64,000 bases of DNA, taken from NCBI RefSeq assembly GCF_001293165.1, contig NZ_CP010552.1, positions 496,001 to 560,000 on the forward strand, in the 5' to 3' direction. This stretch comes from Candidatus Thioglobus autotrophicus. GTDB lineage: Bacteria > Pseudomonadota > Gammaproteobacteria > PS1 > Pseudothioglobaceae. A program made the translations under genes and the position numbers. Below the pieces are notes generated by a model that did no database searches, was not told the origin of the DNA, and saw only the letters and a program-made list of their open reading frames with translations. Below are positions 1 through 8,842 of this stretch, in pieces (position 1 is the stretch's first letter; every line of letters begins with the position of its first letter).

Positions 1-224
1 TTTGTTTGGGCAATATCATGCGAATAGGTGCCACATACTCCCTCACCATCCATATGAATTTTAAGCATAATCGCATTGGCCGCCTCTTCATCTTTGGAGA
101 AAAATCGCATCAATACTACCACCACAAACTCCATGGCTGTATAGTCATCATTGAGTAGCAAAACTTGAAACCTTTTGGGTTTTTTTAGTTTTGGCTTGGC
201 AATTTGAGTTTTTAATTCTTCCAT
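1..224 (-). CDS. clpS: ATP-dependent Clp protease adaptor ClpS (3' end outside window)
   Basis: The reverse strand encodes a protein starting [19 protein letters not shown] and running off the window edge. The ClpS core is visible: the [13 protein letters not shown] segment (N-degron-binding Asn-Asp) followed by the helix with VVLMRFF and the [18 protein letters not shown] segment. ClpS is a cytoplasmic adaptor that delivers N-end-rule substrates to ClpAP. About 74 codons are present of the usual ~100, so the end is missing only because of the window boundary. The start ATG sits just 1 base from the stop of the lptG reading frame on the same strand, so the two may be co-transcribed. Confidence 0.93.
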   Translation of the reverse strand, partial: MEELKTQIAKPKLKKPKRFQVLLLNDDYTAMEFVVVVLMRFFSKDEEAANAIMLKIHMDGEGVCGTYSHDIAQT

Positions 225-225
225 A

Positions 226-1314
226 TTATTGAGCTGATTTTCTTTTAAGCAAGATAAAGGCAAAGACCAAAACAATGAGCGTTGGTATCGATGCAACCAA
301 GAAATGATTGTAATCAAATCGAAGCGATAATACCCCGCCAATTCTTGAGAATAATTCAAAAAATAAACTCAGCATTAATCCCAGAAAAATCTTCTTACCA
401 AGTGAAGCGTCACGCAATGAGCCAAAAATAAACAACATTGAAAACACAATCATCGCCATCAAAGTAAAGGGCTTAACCAAACGTTGATACAGCTCAACTT
501 CAAATGCGTCTACCGCTAGGCCGTTTTTCGCTAAAAAACTAATTTGGTTAACCAAGTTCCAGCTGGATAAATCACGAGGCTCTTTACGCAAACTGCCAAC
601 AAACTCCTGATCAAATGCAACAGGAAGCTTGTATTGACTGAGCTTCTCAGCTTCAAATTGATAAAACTGATTTTTATTTTTACGATGAATTTTATAAAAA
701 TTAACACTATCTAGTGTTAAGTTCTGGCCATCAAATAGTGCATTATCAGCTTGGCCAACTGAGGCCAATGTTTTATTATTTTCAAGATTAACCAGCATAA
801 CATCAGCAAATGATCGCCCATCAAAGTTTTTACCAACATGAATAATTGAGTTTTTATCTTTCACCCAAAATCCTTGTTGATTTTTAGCTTGAATATTATG
901 TCCCAAGGCTTGCGCTCGAGAGTTTTTTGCAGTTTGACTGGCGATCGGCGCAATTAACTCGCCCACCAGTATTGCTATCACCACAAACACGAGCGCTGTT
1001 TTAAGGACAACTTTAGTGATATTCATAATTGAAACACCCGAACCTCTGACAATAATCAGTTGTGACGTTGCCGCTAAATGGCCCAATGCCAATAGCGATC
1101 CCAATAAAATAACCACAGAAGAATGTCCAGAAATAACCTCTGGCAATTTCAAAAAAATATAGATCATCGCCTCAGTAGAGCTGTAGTTTGCTTGGCCAAT
1201 CTCATTGACCTCGTTTAAAAAACCAAAGAATGAGTAAACACCTAGCCAAATCAGCATAACTGCCAGCGTGTAAAAAGCCATGGTTTTAATAATGTAGCGG
1301 TCTAAAATTTTCAT
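226..1314 (-). CDS. lptG: LPS export ABC transporter permease LptG
   Basis: A 362-residue integral membrane protein of the YjgP/YjgQ family. Hydrophobic segments near residues 12-32, 60-80 and 100-120 are followed by a soluble periplasmic beta-jellyroll region (about 135-260) and three further C-terminal membrane segments ending in a short basic tail (LLKRKSAQ). Length matches the family (~355-360). The start [12 protein letters not shown] is typical of LptG; with LptF and LptB2 it forms the inner-membrane transporter moving lipopolysaccharide onto the LptC-LptA bridge. lptF is not adjacent here. It is transcribed divergently from guaA with only 45 bp between the starts. Confidence 0.9.
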   Translation of the reverse strand: MKILDRYIIKTMAFYTLAVMLIWLGVYSFFGFLNEVNEIGQANYSSTEAMIYIFLKLPEVISGHSSVVILLGSLLALGHLAATSQLIIVRGSGVSIMNITKVVLKTALVFVVIAILVGELIAPIASQTAKNSRAQALGHNIQAKNQQGFWVKDKNSIIHVGKNFDGRSFADVMLVNLENNKTLASVGQADNALFDGQNLTLDSVNFYKIHRKNKNQFYQFEAEKLSQYKLPVAFDQEFVGSLRKEPRDLSSWNLVNQISFLAKNGLAVDAFEVELYQRLVKPFTLMAMIVFSMLFIFGSLRDASLGKKIFLGLMLSLFFELFSRIGGVLSLRFDYNHFLVASIPTLIVLVFAFILLKRKSAQ

Positions 1315-1359
1315 TAAAATACTAGGTTCTTCTAGGTTTAATTAAACAATGGCACTATT

Positions 1360-2934
1360 ATGACAAATATTCACAGCGATAGAATCCTTATTCTTGATTT
1401 TGGTTCTCAATATACGCAACTCATTGCCCGTCGCGTACGAGAAATTGGCGTGTATTGTGAATTATTCCCCTACGATGTAGATGTGGCTTTTATCAAGGAT
1501 TTCAATCCTAAGGGTATTATTTTATCCGGCGGTCCTGATACAGTAACCACCGACGACTCTGCTAGAGCACCACAAATCGTATTTGATTTAGATGTGCCTA
1601 TACTGGGTATTTGCTACGGTATGCAAACTATGGCCATGCAGCTCGGTGGTCAAGCTACATCAGCTAATAAACACGAATACGGTTTTGCCCAAATTCGTGC
1701 ACGCAACCATTCTCCACTATTAAGTGATATCACCGATGATGTGAATGACCAAGGCCACAGCTTACTTGACGTGTGGATGAGTCATGGTATCGAAGTAACA
1801 AAATTGCCAGAGGGCTTCGAGCGCATTGCTAATACCGATAATTGCGCCATTGCTGGCTTTGCCAATACGAGTAAAAATTATTACGGATTACAATTCCACC
1901 CAGAAGTGACTCATACCAAGCAAGGGAAGCGTATTTTAGAGCGCTTTGTGGCTGACATTTGCCAATGCGAAAAACAGTGGACCACTGAAAATATCATCAC
2001 CGATCTTGTTCAAAGTCTTAAAGATCAAATTGGCAATGGCAACGTCTTGCTAGGCTTGTCAGGCGGTGTTGATTCATCCGTTGTGGCTGCATTGCTACAT
2101 CAAGCCATTGGCGACCAACTCACCTGTGTTTTCGTGGATAACGGCCTCTTGCGCCTTAACGAAGGCGATGAAGTGATGAAAACCTTTGCGGATAACATGG
2201 GTGTTAAAGTGATTCGTGCTAATGCACAAAAGAAATTTTATGATGGTCTTGCCAATGAAGCAGACCCTGAGAAAAAACGCAAAATTATTGGTCATGCTTT
2301 TATTGAAGTCTTTGAAGATGAAGCTAATCACCTTGACGATATTAAATTTTTAGCGCAAGGCACTATCTATCCAGATGTGATTGAATCAGCTGGCGCTAAA
2401 TCTGGCAAGGCCAAAGTTATTAAATCACACCATAATGTTGGCGGTCTACCAGAAGATCTAAAGTTTGAATTAGTCGAGCCTTTAAAAGAATTATTTAAAG
2501 ATGAAGTACGCACTATTGGCGTTAAGCTGGGTATTCCGGCGCACATGCTTTACCGTCACCCTTTCCCCGGTCCTGGCTTAGGTGTAAGAATCTTAGGTCA
2601 AGTTAAAGAGGAATACGCTGAAATTTTGCGCGAAGCAGATGCAATTTTCATGGACGAATTATATAAAAATGACTTGTACGATAAAGTCAATCAAGCTTTT
2701 GCGGTTTTCTTACCGATTAAATCAGTCGGAGTCACGGGTGATGAACGTCGTTATGATTATGTTATCGCTCTGCGTGCCGTTGAAACTATTGATTTTATGA
2801 CCGCTCGTTGGGCGCGCCTACCGTATGATTTCTTAGATGTTGTCTCTAATAGAATCATGAATGAAATTTCTCGTGTTTCTCGCGTGGTGTACGACATATC
2901 AGGGAAGCCACCGGCCACTATCGAGTGGGAATAG
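1360..2934 (+). CDS. guaA: GMP synthase (glutamine-hydrolysing)
   Basis: A 524-residue enzyme converting XMP to GMP with glutamine and ATP in purine synthesis. The N-terminal class I glutamine amidotransferase has the nucleophile in GICYGMQ (C85) and the His-Glu pair in QFHPEVTH (H180, E182). The ATP pyrophosphatase P-loop is GLSGGVDSS (about 232-240), and the C-terminal dimerisation domain ends in the conserved KPPATIEWE. Length is the family norm (~525). It is followed by tadA after a short gap. Nothing unusual is seen. Confidence 0.97.
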   Translation: MTNIHSDRILILDFGSQYTQLIARRVREIGVYCELFPYDVDVAFIKDFNPKGIILSGGPDTVTTDDSARAPQIVFDLDVPILGICYGMQTMAMQLGGQATSANKHEYGFAQIRARNHSPLLSDITDDVNDQGHSLLDVWMSHGIEVTKLPEGFERIANTDNCAIAGFANTSKNYYGLQFHPEVTHTKQGKRILERFVADICQCEKQWTTENIITDLVQSLKDQIGNGNVLLGLSGGVDSSVVAALLHQAIGDQLTCVFVDNGLLRLNEGDEVMKTFADNMGVKVIRANAQKKFYDGLANEADPEKKRKIIGHAFIEVFEDEANHLDDIKFLAQGTIYPDVIESAGAKSGKAKVIKSHHNVGGLPEDLKFELVEPLKELFKDEVRTIGVKLGIPAHMLYRHPFPGPGLGVRILGQVKEEYAEILREADAIFMDELYKNDLYDKVNQAFAVFLPIKSVGVTGDERRYDYVIALRAVETIDFMTARWARLPYDFLDVVSNRIMNEISRVSRVVYDISGKPPATIEWE

Positions 2935-2967
2935 TAAGTATTATAGGCCTTGCCTATAACCAAAATT

Positions 2968-3420
2968 ATGACTGATAAAGAGTGGATGGAGCTTGCAATT
3001 CAGCAAGCTAAGCTGGCTAAAAATATAGATGAAGTGCCAGTAGGCGCCGTACTAGTGCGCGATGAACAACTCATTGCCAGTGCACATAATCAACCTATTT
3101 CAACCAACGATCCAACCGCTCATGCTGAAATTCAAGTATTGCGTGCTGCAGGCAAAAAACTCAATAATTACCGCCTACCCAATACTACTCTATATGTAAC
3201 TCTAGAGCCCTGCACCATGTGTCTAGGAGCGATGATTCATGCACGTGTATCACGCGTGGTATTTGGTGCATATGATCCAAAAACAGGTGTGTGCGGCTCT
3301 TGTCAAGACCTTGCCACCAGCGCTTGTTTTAATCACTCAATTAAAACACAAGGTGGTATTCTTGCCGATGAATGCAAAGATTTATTGCAACGATTTTTTA
3401 AAAATAGGCGAAATAAGTAG
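2968..3420 (+). CDS. tadA: tRNA-specific adenosine deaminase TadA
   Basis: A 150-residue zinc deaminase that converts A34 to inosine in tRNA-Arg(ACG). The catalytic HAE (H52, E54) and the second zinc ligands in PCTMC (C82, C85) are intact, as is the downstream GAYDPKTGVCGS segment typical of TadA. I start at the ATG giving MTDKEWMELAIQQAKLA, the usual TadA beginning; an in-frame TTG 18 bases upstream would add six residues with no family support. It lies 33 bp after guaA and may be read from the same transcript. Confidence 0.93.
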   Translation: MTDKEWMELAIQQAKLAKNIDEVPVGAVLVRDEQLIASAHNQPISTNDPTAHAEIQVLRAAGKKLNNYRLPNTTLYVTLEPCTMCLGAMIHARVSRVVFGAYDPKTGVCGSCQDLATSACFNHSIKTQGGILADECKDLLQRFFKNRRNK

Positions 3421-3466
3421 ATAATAAAGAACTATACTAGCTCCCTTACATTCTTGGGGGAGAAGT

Positions 3467-4981
3467 ATGAAAATTGGTTTTTTATTGTTTTTGTTGTTGC
3501 CTATGCCACTCCTGGCAGACAATACATCTACCGGAACCAATGCGCTTTTAAACATCACCACAGGCACAAAAAACGTTGCTATTGGTGACTCTGCCATGAA
3601 AGAAAATACTAGTGGTCTTAATAATACATCGATCGGTTATTTTGGCCTGCGAAACAACACCTCAGGCAAACAAAATACCGGCATTGGCAGCTATTCTCTA
3701 CGCTATAACACCACGGGAGATGACAACACTGCAGTGGGTTTTGAGTCACTCAAATATAATACCACCGGTGATAAAAATACCGCGGTGGGCAACTACGCCT
3801 TGCAAGATAATATCACCGGAACAAACAACACCTCCATTGGTAATTACTCGCTCAGTGACAATACCTCAGGCGACAAAAACACGTCAATAGGTAGTTACTC
3901 GATGCGCTCAAACTCCTCAGGAAATGACAATACTTCAGTGGGCAACTACGCCATGCGCGCCAACACTTCTGGCTCTGATAACACCGCCAGTGGCAATTAT
4001 GCAATGCGCTATAATACGACCGGTTCAAACAATACAGCTTTCGGCAATCAAAGCATGAAAGCCAATACTACCGGTGGATTTAACACCGCAATTGGTGATG
4101 ATGCTCAACTGGCTAACACTACCGGCTCTTACAATGTATCAAATGGTAACGGCACCCTCAACAGTAGCAATGGCAGCAACAATACAGCCGTTGGCTATCG
4201 AGCAGGCTACGTTAATTCAACTGGATCGGGTAATGTGATGATCGGGCACAAAGCAGGCTACAATGAAACTGGATCTAATAAACTCTATATCTCTAATGGT
4301 GACACTTCATCGCCTTTAATTCAAGGTGACTTTTCCACACAAGAGGTAACGATTAACGGCAACTTAACTGTCAATACTTTAAAAGATGCATCTGGCAATA
4401 ATGTACTGCGTAAAGTGGGTGATGTTGTGCATATTGGTAAAAACTCTTTCACGATTGAAGATAGTTCAACCGCTAGCAGTGGCAAAGATGAAATTGCCTC
4501 TAGCATTAACGAATTGCAAATTGGCACTAGCAGCTCTCACAACACCACTGTGCTCGGAACACTTAGCGTACAAGCGCCAACTAGTGGTAATCATGCAACT
4601 ACCAAAACCTATGTTGATACCGCAACCAGCGCAAATAGCACTAATATTAACAACAATACGAGTGCCATCAACCTGCACACAACTGATATTTTAAATAACT
4701 CAAATAATATTCAAAACAACACAAGCCTAATAAACACAAATACGGCTAATATCAATTTAAATAAAAATGGTATATCGCAAATTGCCGCGATGAGCGGATT
4801 AACCAGTGCACAAAATGGAAAATCACACATAAGTGTCGCTTCTGGAAACTTTAATGGGCAATCAGCCATCGCACTTGGTATATCTCATCATGATGATAAA
4901 GCTGATATTATTTATCAGTTTAAAGGATCCTCATCTGGTAGCACTTCTAGCTCCGTATTTTCAATCGGCTGGGGATTTTGA
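3467..4981 (+). CDS. Trimeric autotransporter adhesin (YadA-like)
   Basis: A 504-residue surface protein. Residues 1-18 form a signal peptide (MKIGFLLFLLLPMPLLAD). Residues ~25-270 consist of tandem 14-16-residue repeats of the type NTSGxxNTxxGxxAxxxN, matching the YadA/Hia head beta-roll. A coiled-coil-like, Asn-rich stalk follows (NINNNTSAI, NNSNNIQNNTS). The last ~65 residues (AAMSGLTSAQNGKSHISVAS, then GQSAIALGISHHDDKA, ending in an aromatic Phe) fit the YadA membrane anchor, which forms a 12-stranded trimeric barrel. A strong GGGGGAG ribosome-binding site precedes the ATG. The likely role is attachment to a surface or host; the ligand cannot be told from sequence. Confidence 0.85.
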   Translation: MKIGFLLFLLLPMPLLADNTSTGTNALLNITTGTKNVAIGDSAMKENTSGLNNTSIGYFGLRNNTSGKQNTGIGSYSLRYNTTGDDNTAVGFESLKYNTTGDKNTAVGNYALQDNITGTNNTSIGNYSLSDNTSGDKNTSIGSYSMRSNSSGNDNTSVGNYAMRANTSGSDNTASGNYAMRYNTTGSNNTAFGNQSMKANTTGGFNTAIGDDAQLANTTGSYNVSNGNGTLNSSNGSNNTAVGYRAGYVNSTGSGNVMIGHKAGYNETGSNKLYISNGDTSSPLIQGDFSTQEVTINGNLTVNTLKDASGNNVLRKVGDVVHIGKNSFTIEDSSTASSGKDEIASSINELQIGTSSSHNTTVLGTLSVQAPTSGNHATTKTYVDTATSANSTNINNNTSAINLHTTDILNNSNNIQNNTSLINTNTANINLNKNGISQIAAMSGLTSAQNGKSHISVASGNFNGQSAIALGISHHDDKADIIYQFKGSSSGSTSSSVFSIGWGF

Positions 4982-5081
4982 AAATAATGAAAACAGTCTA
5001 TTTTTAGCCATAAATTGACAATTTTGGAAATTCTTGAAATAGGTTGTTTTTTTTACCTATTTAGCGAGTACTTTTAGTGAA

Positions 5082-5161
5082 TTTCTAGGCAAATATATTT
5101 TCTATCGCCGAGAGCATACATCTCGGTATGCGACCCAGTAGAAAATATATTTGCCTAGAAA
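5082..5161. repeat. 80-bp palindromic element with 23-bp perfect arms
   Basis: The arms 5082-5104 and 5139-5161 are exact reverse complements of 23 bases. The 34-bp loop holds two interleaved inverted repeats: CCGAGA (5108-5113) with TCTCGG, and GCATAC with GTATGC, in the order a-b-a'-b', which could form a pseudoknot in RNA. It lies between the convergent 3' ends of the adhesin gene and fabG, so it could act as a bidirectional terminator, but it lacks a plain T tract. A small non-autonomous mobile repeat is an alternative. Confidence 0.7.
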
Positions 5162-5178
5162 GTCGCAAAAAGATGAAA

Positions 5179-5925
5179 TTAAACGGTGTACATGCCGCCA
5201 TTGACGTGAAGCGTTTGTGCAGTCACGTACGCACCTGCATCACCAGCTAAAAACAACACCGAGCCTGCAATTTCTTCCACAGAGCCTAAACGCCCCATGG
5301 GGATTTGCTTAGCCAATGCTTCTTTTTGCTCTTCGGGTAGGGCGTCGGTCATGTCAGTTTTGATAAAACCTGGCGCCACACAATTAACCGTAATACCGCG
5401 CGGACCAACTTCACGCGCAAGTGACTTGGTAAAGCCCATAATGCCTGCTTTAGCAGCAGCGTAGTTGGTTTGTCCGGCATTACCCATCGCGCCCACAACT
5501 GAGGCAATAGAGATGATACGACCAGCGCGCTTTTTCATCATGCCGCGTAATACTGCTTTTGACATTTTATAAACTGATGCAAGGTTGGTATTCATAATAT
5601 CATCCCACTCATCTTCTTTCATACGCATGAGTAAATTATCACGAGTAATGCCTGCATTATTAATGAGAATATCAACTGCACCATAAGTATCGGTAATATT
5701 TTTCATTACCTCAGCGATTTGATCATTGTCAGTCACATTCAGCGCCATGCCAGCGCCAGAAACGCTGTTGTCTTTAAGGGTGGCACTAATAGCATCCGCG
5801 CCCTTTTCACTGGTTGCTGTACCGATAACTGTTGCACCCGCACCACCTAAAGATAGTGCAATGGCCTGGCCAATACCTCTAGAAGCACCTGTAACTAAGA
5901 CAATTTTTCCTGATAAATCTGACAT
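5179..5925 (-). CDS. fabG: 3-oxoacyl-[acyl-carrier-protein] reductase FabG
   Basis: A 248-residue short-chain dehydrogenase that reduces beta-ketoacyl-ACP with NADPH in type II fatty acid synthesis. Visible motifs: nucleotide-binding TGASRGIGQ (about 13-21), NNAG, the catalytic Ser in the IASVVGAMGNAGQ segment, YAAAKAG with the catalytic Tyr and Lys, and a C-terminal VNGGMYTV. Length is normal. It follows fabD by 9 bp on the same strand, an arrangement common in gammaproteobacteria (fabD-fabG, normally then acpP-fabF; those two are not next to it here). Confidence 0.95.
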   Translation of the reverse strand: MSDLSGKIVLVTGASRGIGQAIALSLGGAGATVIGTATSEKGADAISATLKDNSVSGAGMALNVTDNDQIAEVMKNITDTYGAVDILINNAGITRDNLLMRMKEDEWDDIMNTNLASVYKMSKAVLRGMMKKRAGRIISIASVVGAMGNAGQTNYAAAKAGIMGFTKSLAREVGPRGITVNCVAPGFIKTDMTDALPEEQKEALAKQIPMGRLGSVEEIAGSVLFLAGDAGAYVTAQTLHVNGGMYTV

Positions 5926-5934
5926 ATTATTCCC

Positions 5935-6864
5935 CTATTTAATTTCTTCTAAAGTGCTTGCAACGCTAGCCGAATCTAGCACGGCATTTGCTGTTAATGA
6001 TTTTTCAATTCTTCTAGTTAGTCCGGCCAATACTTTACCTGGTCCTGCTTCAATCAATTTTTCAACACCAGCATCATGCATGGCCCTGACACTGCCTGTC
6101 CAAAGCACTGGCTTGTGTAATTGTGCCACCAATTTAGCCTTCATGTCATCAACATTGCTAGCTTTTGCACCATCAACATTATGCAATACGTCGATACTCC
6201 CCATGTTAAATGCCACCGCATCTACGGCTATTTTAAATTCAGCTGCTGCGTCGTCCATCAAAGAGCAATGTGAAGGCACGCTCACTGGCAACACCACGGC
6301 GCGTTTGGCGCCTGCTGCTTTCATGGCTTCACACGTTGCGTCTACTGCGGCTTTATTGCCAGCAATAACGACTTGGCCGTTCGAGTTAAAATTCACCGCT
6401 TGAACGATGCCCTCTCCTGCATAATCGCTACAAACTTTAACCACCACTTCATCTTCCAAACCTAGAATAGCGGCCATTGCGCCCACACCTTCTGGCACGG
6501 CCGACTGCATAAGCTGTGCACGTGTACGAACCAGGCTAATACCATCACTAAAATTAAGCGCGCCTGCCGCTACTAAAGCACTATATTCGCCCAAGCTATG
6601 GCCCGCCATGCAGACTGGCGATAGATCGGTTTCACTCGTTAGTGCACGATAAGTAGCAACACCGGCCGCCAACATCGCAGGCTGGGTATTTTGCGTCTGG
6701 TTAAGCGCTTCTTGATCATTTTGTGTAAGCGTCCATAAATCAAAGCCTAAGACGTCTGATGCCTCAGTAAAAGTGTCTTTAACGATGGGAAAGTTATCAG
6801 CCAAGTCAGCTAGCATACCTAGAGATTGAGAGCCTTGACCTGGAAAAACAATTGCGTATTTCAT
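5935..6864 (-). CDS. fabD: Malonyl-CoA:ACP transacylase FabD
   Basis: A 309-residue acyltransferase that loads malonate onto acyl carrier protein. The start MKYAIVFPGQGSQSLGM contains the oxyanion GQGSQ motif, and the catalytic serine lies in AGHSLGEYSALVAAG (near residue 92). The conserved His is in PVSVPSHCSLM and the C-terminal GPGKVLAGL segment is present. It is the upstream gene of a fabD-fabG pair. The long open frame on the opposite strand (5726-6403) is a shadow of this gene. Confidence 0.95.
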   Translation of the reverse strand: MKYAIVFPGQGSQSLGMLADLADNFPIVKDTFTEASDVLGFDLWTLTQNDQEALNQTQNTQPAMLAAGVATYRALTSETDLSPVCMAGHSLGEYSALVAAGALNFSDGISLVRTRAQLMQSAVPEGVGAMAAILGLEDEVVVKVCSDYAGEGIVQAVNFNSNGQVVIAGNKAAVDATCEAMKAAGAKRAVVLPVSVPSHCSLMDDAAAEFKIAVDAVAFNMGSIDVLHNVDGAKASNVDDMKAKLVAQLHKPVLWTGSVRAMHDAGVEKLIEAGPGKVLAGLTRRIEKSLTANAVLDSASVASTLEEIK

Positions 6865-6904
6865 AATAATATTAATGACCGAAATAGCTTTATTTTAATT
6901 AATA

Positions 6905-6929
6905 AAAAAGCGCCCGGAAGGCGCTTTTT
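6905..6929 (-). terminator. Intrinsic terminator after rplU-rpmA
   Basis: A 10-bp stem (AAAAAGCGCC with GGCGCTTTTT) around a 5-base loop. Because it is flanked by A and T runs it can work on both strands. It follows the stop of rpmA and lies upstream of fabD, so it should end the ribosomal protein transcript. Confidence 0.85.
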
Positions 6930-6950
6930 AAGATAATTCTTAAACGAGAA

Positions 6951-7208
6951 CTAAACCGCTTCGATTGAAACCGTTTGACGCATGAATTTACCTTTTTTAG
7001 CAAAAACCACTTTACCGTCAGCTGTTGCAAATAATGTGTCGTCCTTACCTTTACGTACGTTAGTACCTGGGTGAACTTTAGTGCCTCTTTGACGTACTAG
7101 AATGTTGCCTGCTAATACCGCTTGACCACCAAATCTTTTAACGCCTAGACGTTTTGATTGGGAGTCGCGTCCGTTATTAGTACTACCACCTGCTTTTTTA
7201 TGTGCCAT
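6951..7208 (-). CDS. rpmA: 50S ribosomal protein L27
   Basis: An 85-residue basic protein beginning [20 protein letters not shown], the hallmark L27 start whose N-terminal tail reaches the peptidyl transferase centre. The [18 protein letters not shown] segment is typical. No extra N-terminal cleavage peptide is present, as expected outside Firmicutes. It is the second gene of the standard rplU-rpmA operon, 11 bp after rplU. Confidence 0.97.
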   Translation of the reverse strand: MAHKKAGGSTNNGRDSQSKRLGVKRFGGQAVLAGNILVRQRGTKVHPGTNVRKGKDDTLFATADGKVVFAKKGKFMRQTVSIEAV

Positions 7209-7219
7209 GGGTTATTCTC

Positions 7220-7531
7220 CTATGCCTTAATTTTTGTAATTTCAATTTCAGTGTAAAGCTGTCTGTGACCTTGGGTCTTCATAGAGTGCTTACGACGACG
7301 GAACTTTAAGATTGTAACTTTCTTTCCCTTGCCTTGTGAAATAACTTTTGCTTCAACTGTTGCCTTAGCAACTAAAGGTGCGCCAACTTGAACATTGTCA
7401 CCATCAGCAACCATTAGCACTTCTTTAAAAGTAACTTTTTTGCCCGGCTCAACTTCTAATTTCTCAACCTTAAGCGTTGTGCCTTCGGCTACTCTAAACT
7501 GCTGACCACCTGTTTTAAAAACTGCGTACAT
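7220..7531 (-). CDS. rplU: 50S ribosomal protein L21
   Basis: A 103-residue protein starting [17 protein letters not shown], matching the L21 start and usual length. The frame is open 12 codons further upstream, but the added residues do not fit the family, so the ATG ending at 7531 is chosen. The C-terminal [20 protein letters not shown] is the conserved 23S rRNA-binding region. It is first in the rplU-rpmA operon. Confidence 0.96.
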   Translation of the reverse strand: MYAVFKTGGQQFRVAEGTTLKVEKLEVEPGKKVTFKEVLMVADGDNVQVGAPLVAKATVEAKVISQGKGKKVTILKFRRRKHSMKTQGHRQLYTEIEITKIKA

Positions 7532-7644
7532 AATAAAACCTAAATATGAATTCGTAAAAAGACGCAATTATACGCCTTTGAGCCTATTTATGAAAGAGAG
7601 TTTTAAGTATAATTTGTATTTTTATTGATACGGATTAGAGAGTG

Positions 7645-8130
7645 ATGATTATTTTTGAAACAAACATGGGTGATATTCATATAACAGTAGATGCTGAGAA
7701 CGCACCAATCAGTGCTAAAAACTTCACTGACTACGTTGAGTCAGGTTTTTTTGATGGCACTATTTTTCACCGTGTGATTAAAAACTTTATGATTCAAGGT
7801 GGTGGCTTTAATGAAGATATGGCCCAAAAACCTACCAATGCTGAAATTGAAAATGAAGCTAAAAATGGCTTGAAGAATAACAAGTATTCTTTGTCAATGG
7901 CTCGTACTGCTGCGCCTCATTCTGCCAGTTCACAATTTTTTATTAATACCAAAGATAACGCATTTTTAGATTTTCCAGGCCAAGATGGTTGGGGCTACTG
8001 TGTATTTGGCGAGGTTACTGAAGGTTTTGATGTGGTTGATAAAATCAATGAAGTATCCACCGGTAACAAAGCAGGCCACGGCGACGTACCAAATGATGCA
8101 GTAATCGTTACCAAAGCCTACATTAAGTAA
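7645..8130 (+). CDS. ppiB: Peptidyl-prolyl cis-trans isomerase B (cyclophilin)
   Basis: A 161-residue cytoplasmic cyclophilin. Conserved active-site segments are FHRVIKNFMIQGGG (catalytic Arg, Phe, Met, Gln), MARTAAPHSASSQFFIN and the DGWGYCVFGEV segment containing the Trp position. There is no signal peptide, pointing to PpiB rather than periplasmic PpiA. ATG 7645 is preferred over the GTG one codon earlier because it gives MIIFETNMGDI, the usual beginning. lpxH follows after 4 bp, as in Escherichia coli. Confidence 0.94.
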   Translation: MIIFETNMGDIHITVDAENAPISAKNFTDYVESGFFDGTIFHRVIKNFMIQGGGFNEDMAQKPTNAEIENEAKNGLKNNKYSLSMARTAAPHSASSQFFINTKDNAFLDFPGQDGWGYCVFGEVTEGFDVVDKINEVSTGNKAGHGDVPNDAVIVTKAYIK

Positions 8131-8134
8131 TCAA

Positions 8135-8842
8135 ATGACTATCCGCACTTTATTAATTGCGGATTTACACCTGGTGAGTCACGAGGTGGAAAAAAATCAA
8201 CTATTTGAGAAATTCTGTCAGCAAGCAGAAAGCGCTGACCAGGTTTTTATTTTGGGTGATTTGTTCAACACCTGGCTGGGGGATGATTTATCTGCGCCAC
8301 ATTACGCACAAACCCTATTAACGCTTAAAGCCTTAAGTAGCAAAACCAAGGTTTTGATTATGACAGGTAATCGTGATTTTTTACTAGCGCATGAGTTTGC
8401 TCGTCAAACCAACTGTCAGTTGATTGATTCGCCTTATTTGCTAGAAACCAGTGGGCACCAATATGTGCTAACCCATGGTGATGAGTTGTGTACGGATGAT
8501 GAATCTTATCAGCAGATGAAGTCTATCTTGCAACATCCAATTACCAAGTTTATTTTTGTTCGATTGCCAAAAAAATGGCGCCTCAAGCTAAGTGGCCAGT
8601 TGCGCCAAAAGAGTATAAATGCTCAACAAAATAAGTCTAAGGAGATTATGGATGTTAATCCGAGTGCGGTTAATGAGTTGATGAAAAAATATCCTGGTGC
8701 AGATCTTATTCACGGGCATACGCACCGACTCAATACTCACGTGGAAAAAACTTTTACTCGCTATGTTTTAGGAGATTGGTCTGCCGCTCAAGGCAATGCG
8801 ATCGAAATAACTGATCAGTTAAACCGGCTTGAAATTCGCTGA
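8135..8842 (+). CDS. lpxH: UDP-2,3-diacylglucosamine diphosphatase LpxH
   Basis: A 235-residue calcineurin-like phosphoesterase producing lipid X in lipid A biosynthesis. Metal-binding motifs appear in order: ADLHL (near residue 10), GDLFNTWLGDD, GNRDF, THGDELCTDD and GHTHR. Length is within the family range (~240). It sits directly after ppiB. Its last 24 bases overlap the 3' end of the convergent RNase II-family gene. Confidence 0.94.
   Translation: MTIRTLLIADLHLVSHEVEKNQLFEKFCQQAESADQVFILGDLFNTWLGDDLSAPHYAQTLLTLKALSSKTKVLIMTGNRDFLLAHEFARQTNCQLIDSPYLLETSGHQYVLTHGDELCTDDESYQQMKSILQHPITKFIFVRLPKKWRLKLSGQLRQKSINAQQNKSKEIMDVNPSAVNELMKKYPGADLIHGHTHRLNTHVEKTFTRYVLGDWSAAQGNAIEITDQLNRLEIR

Noticed and set aside
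3540-4280. Regular short repeats that could look like a CRISPR or DNA repeat array
   Set aside because: The periodicity is in the protein (NTTG/NTSG beta-roll repeats of the adhesin); the DNA repeats are degenerate and lie in one open frame.
5726-6403. 225-residue open frame on the plus strand opposite fabD/fabG
   Set aside because: It lies wholly opposite well-supported fabD and fabG genes and its Ala/Ser/Thr-rich translation is the usual shadow of a coding strand.
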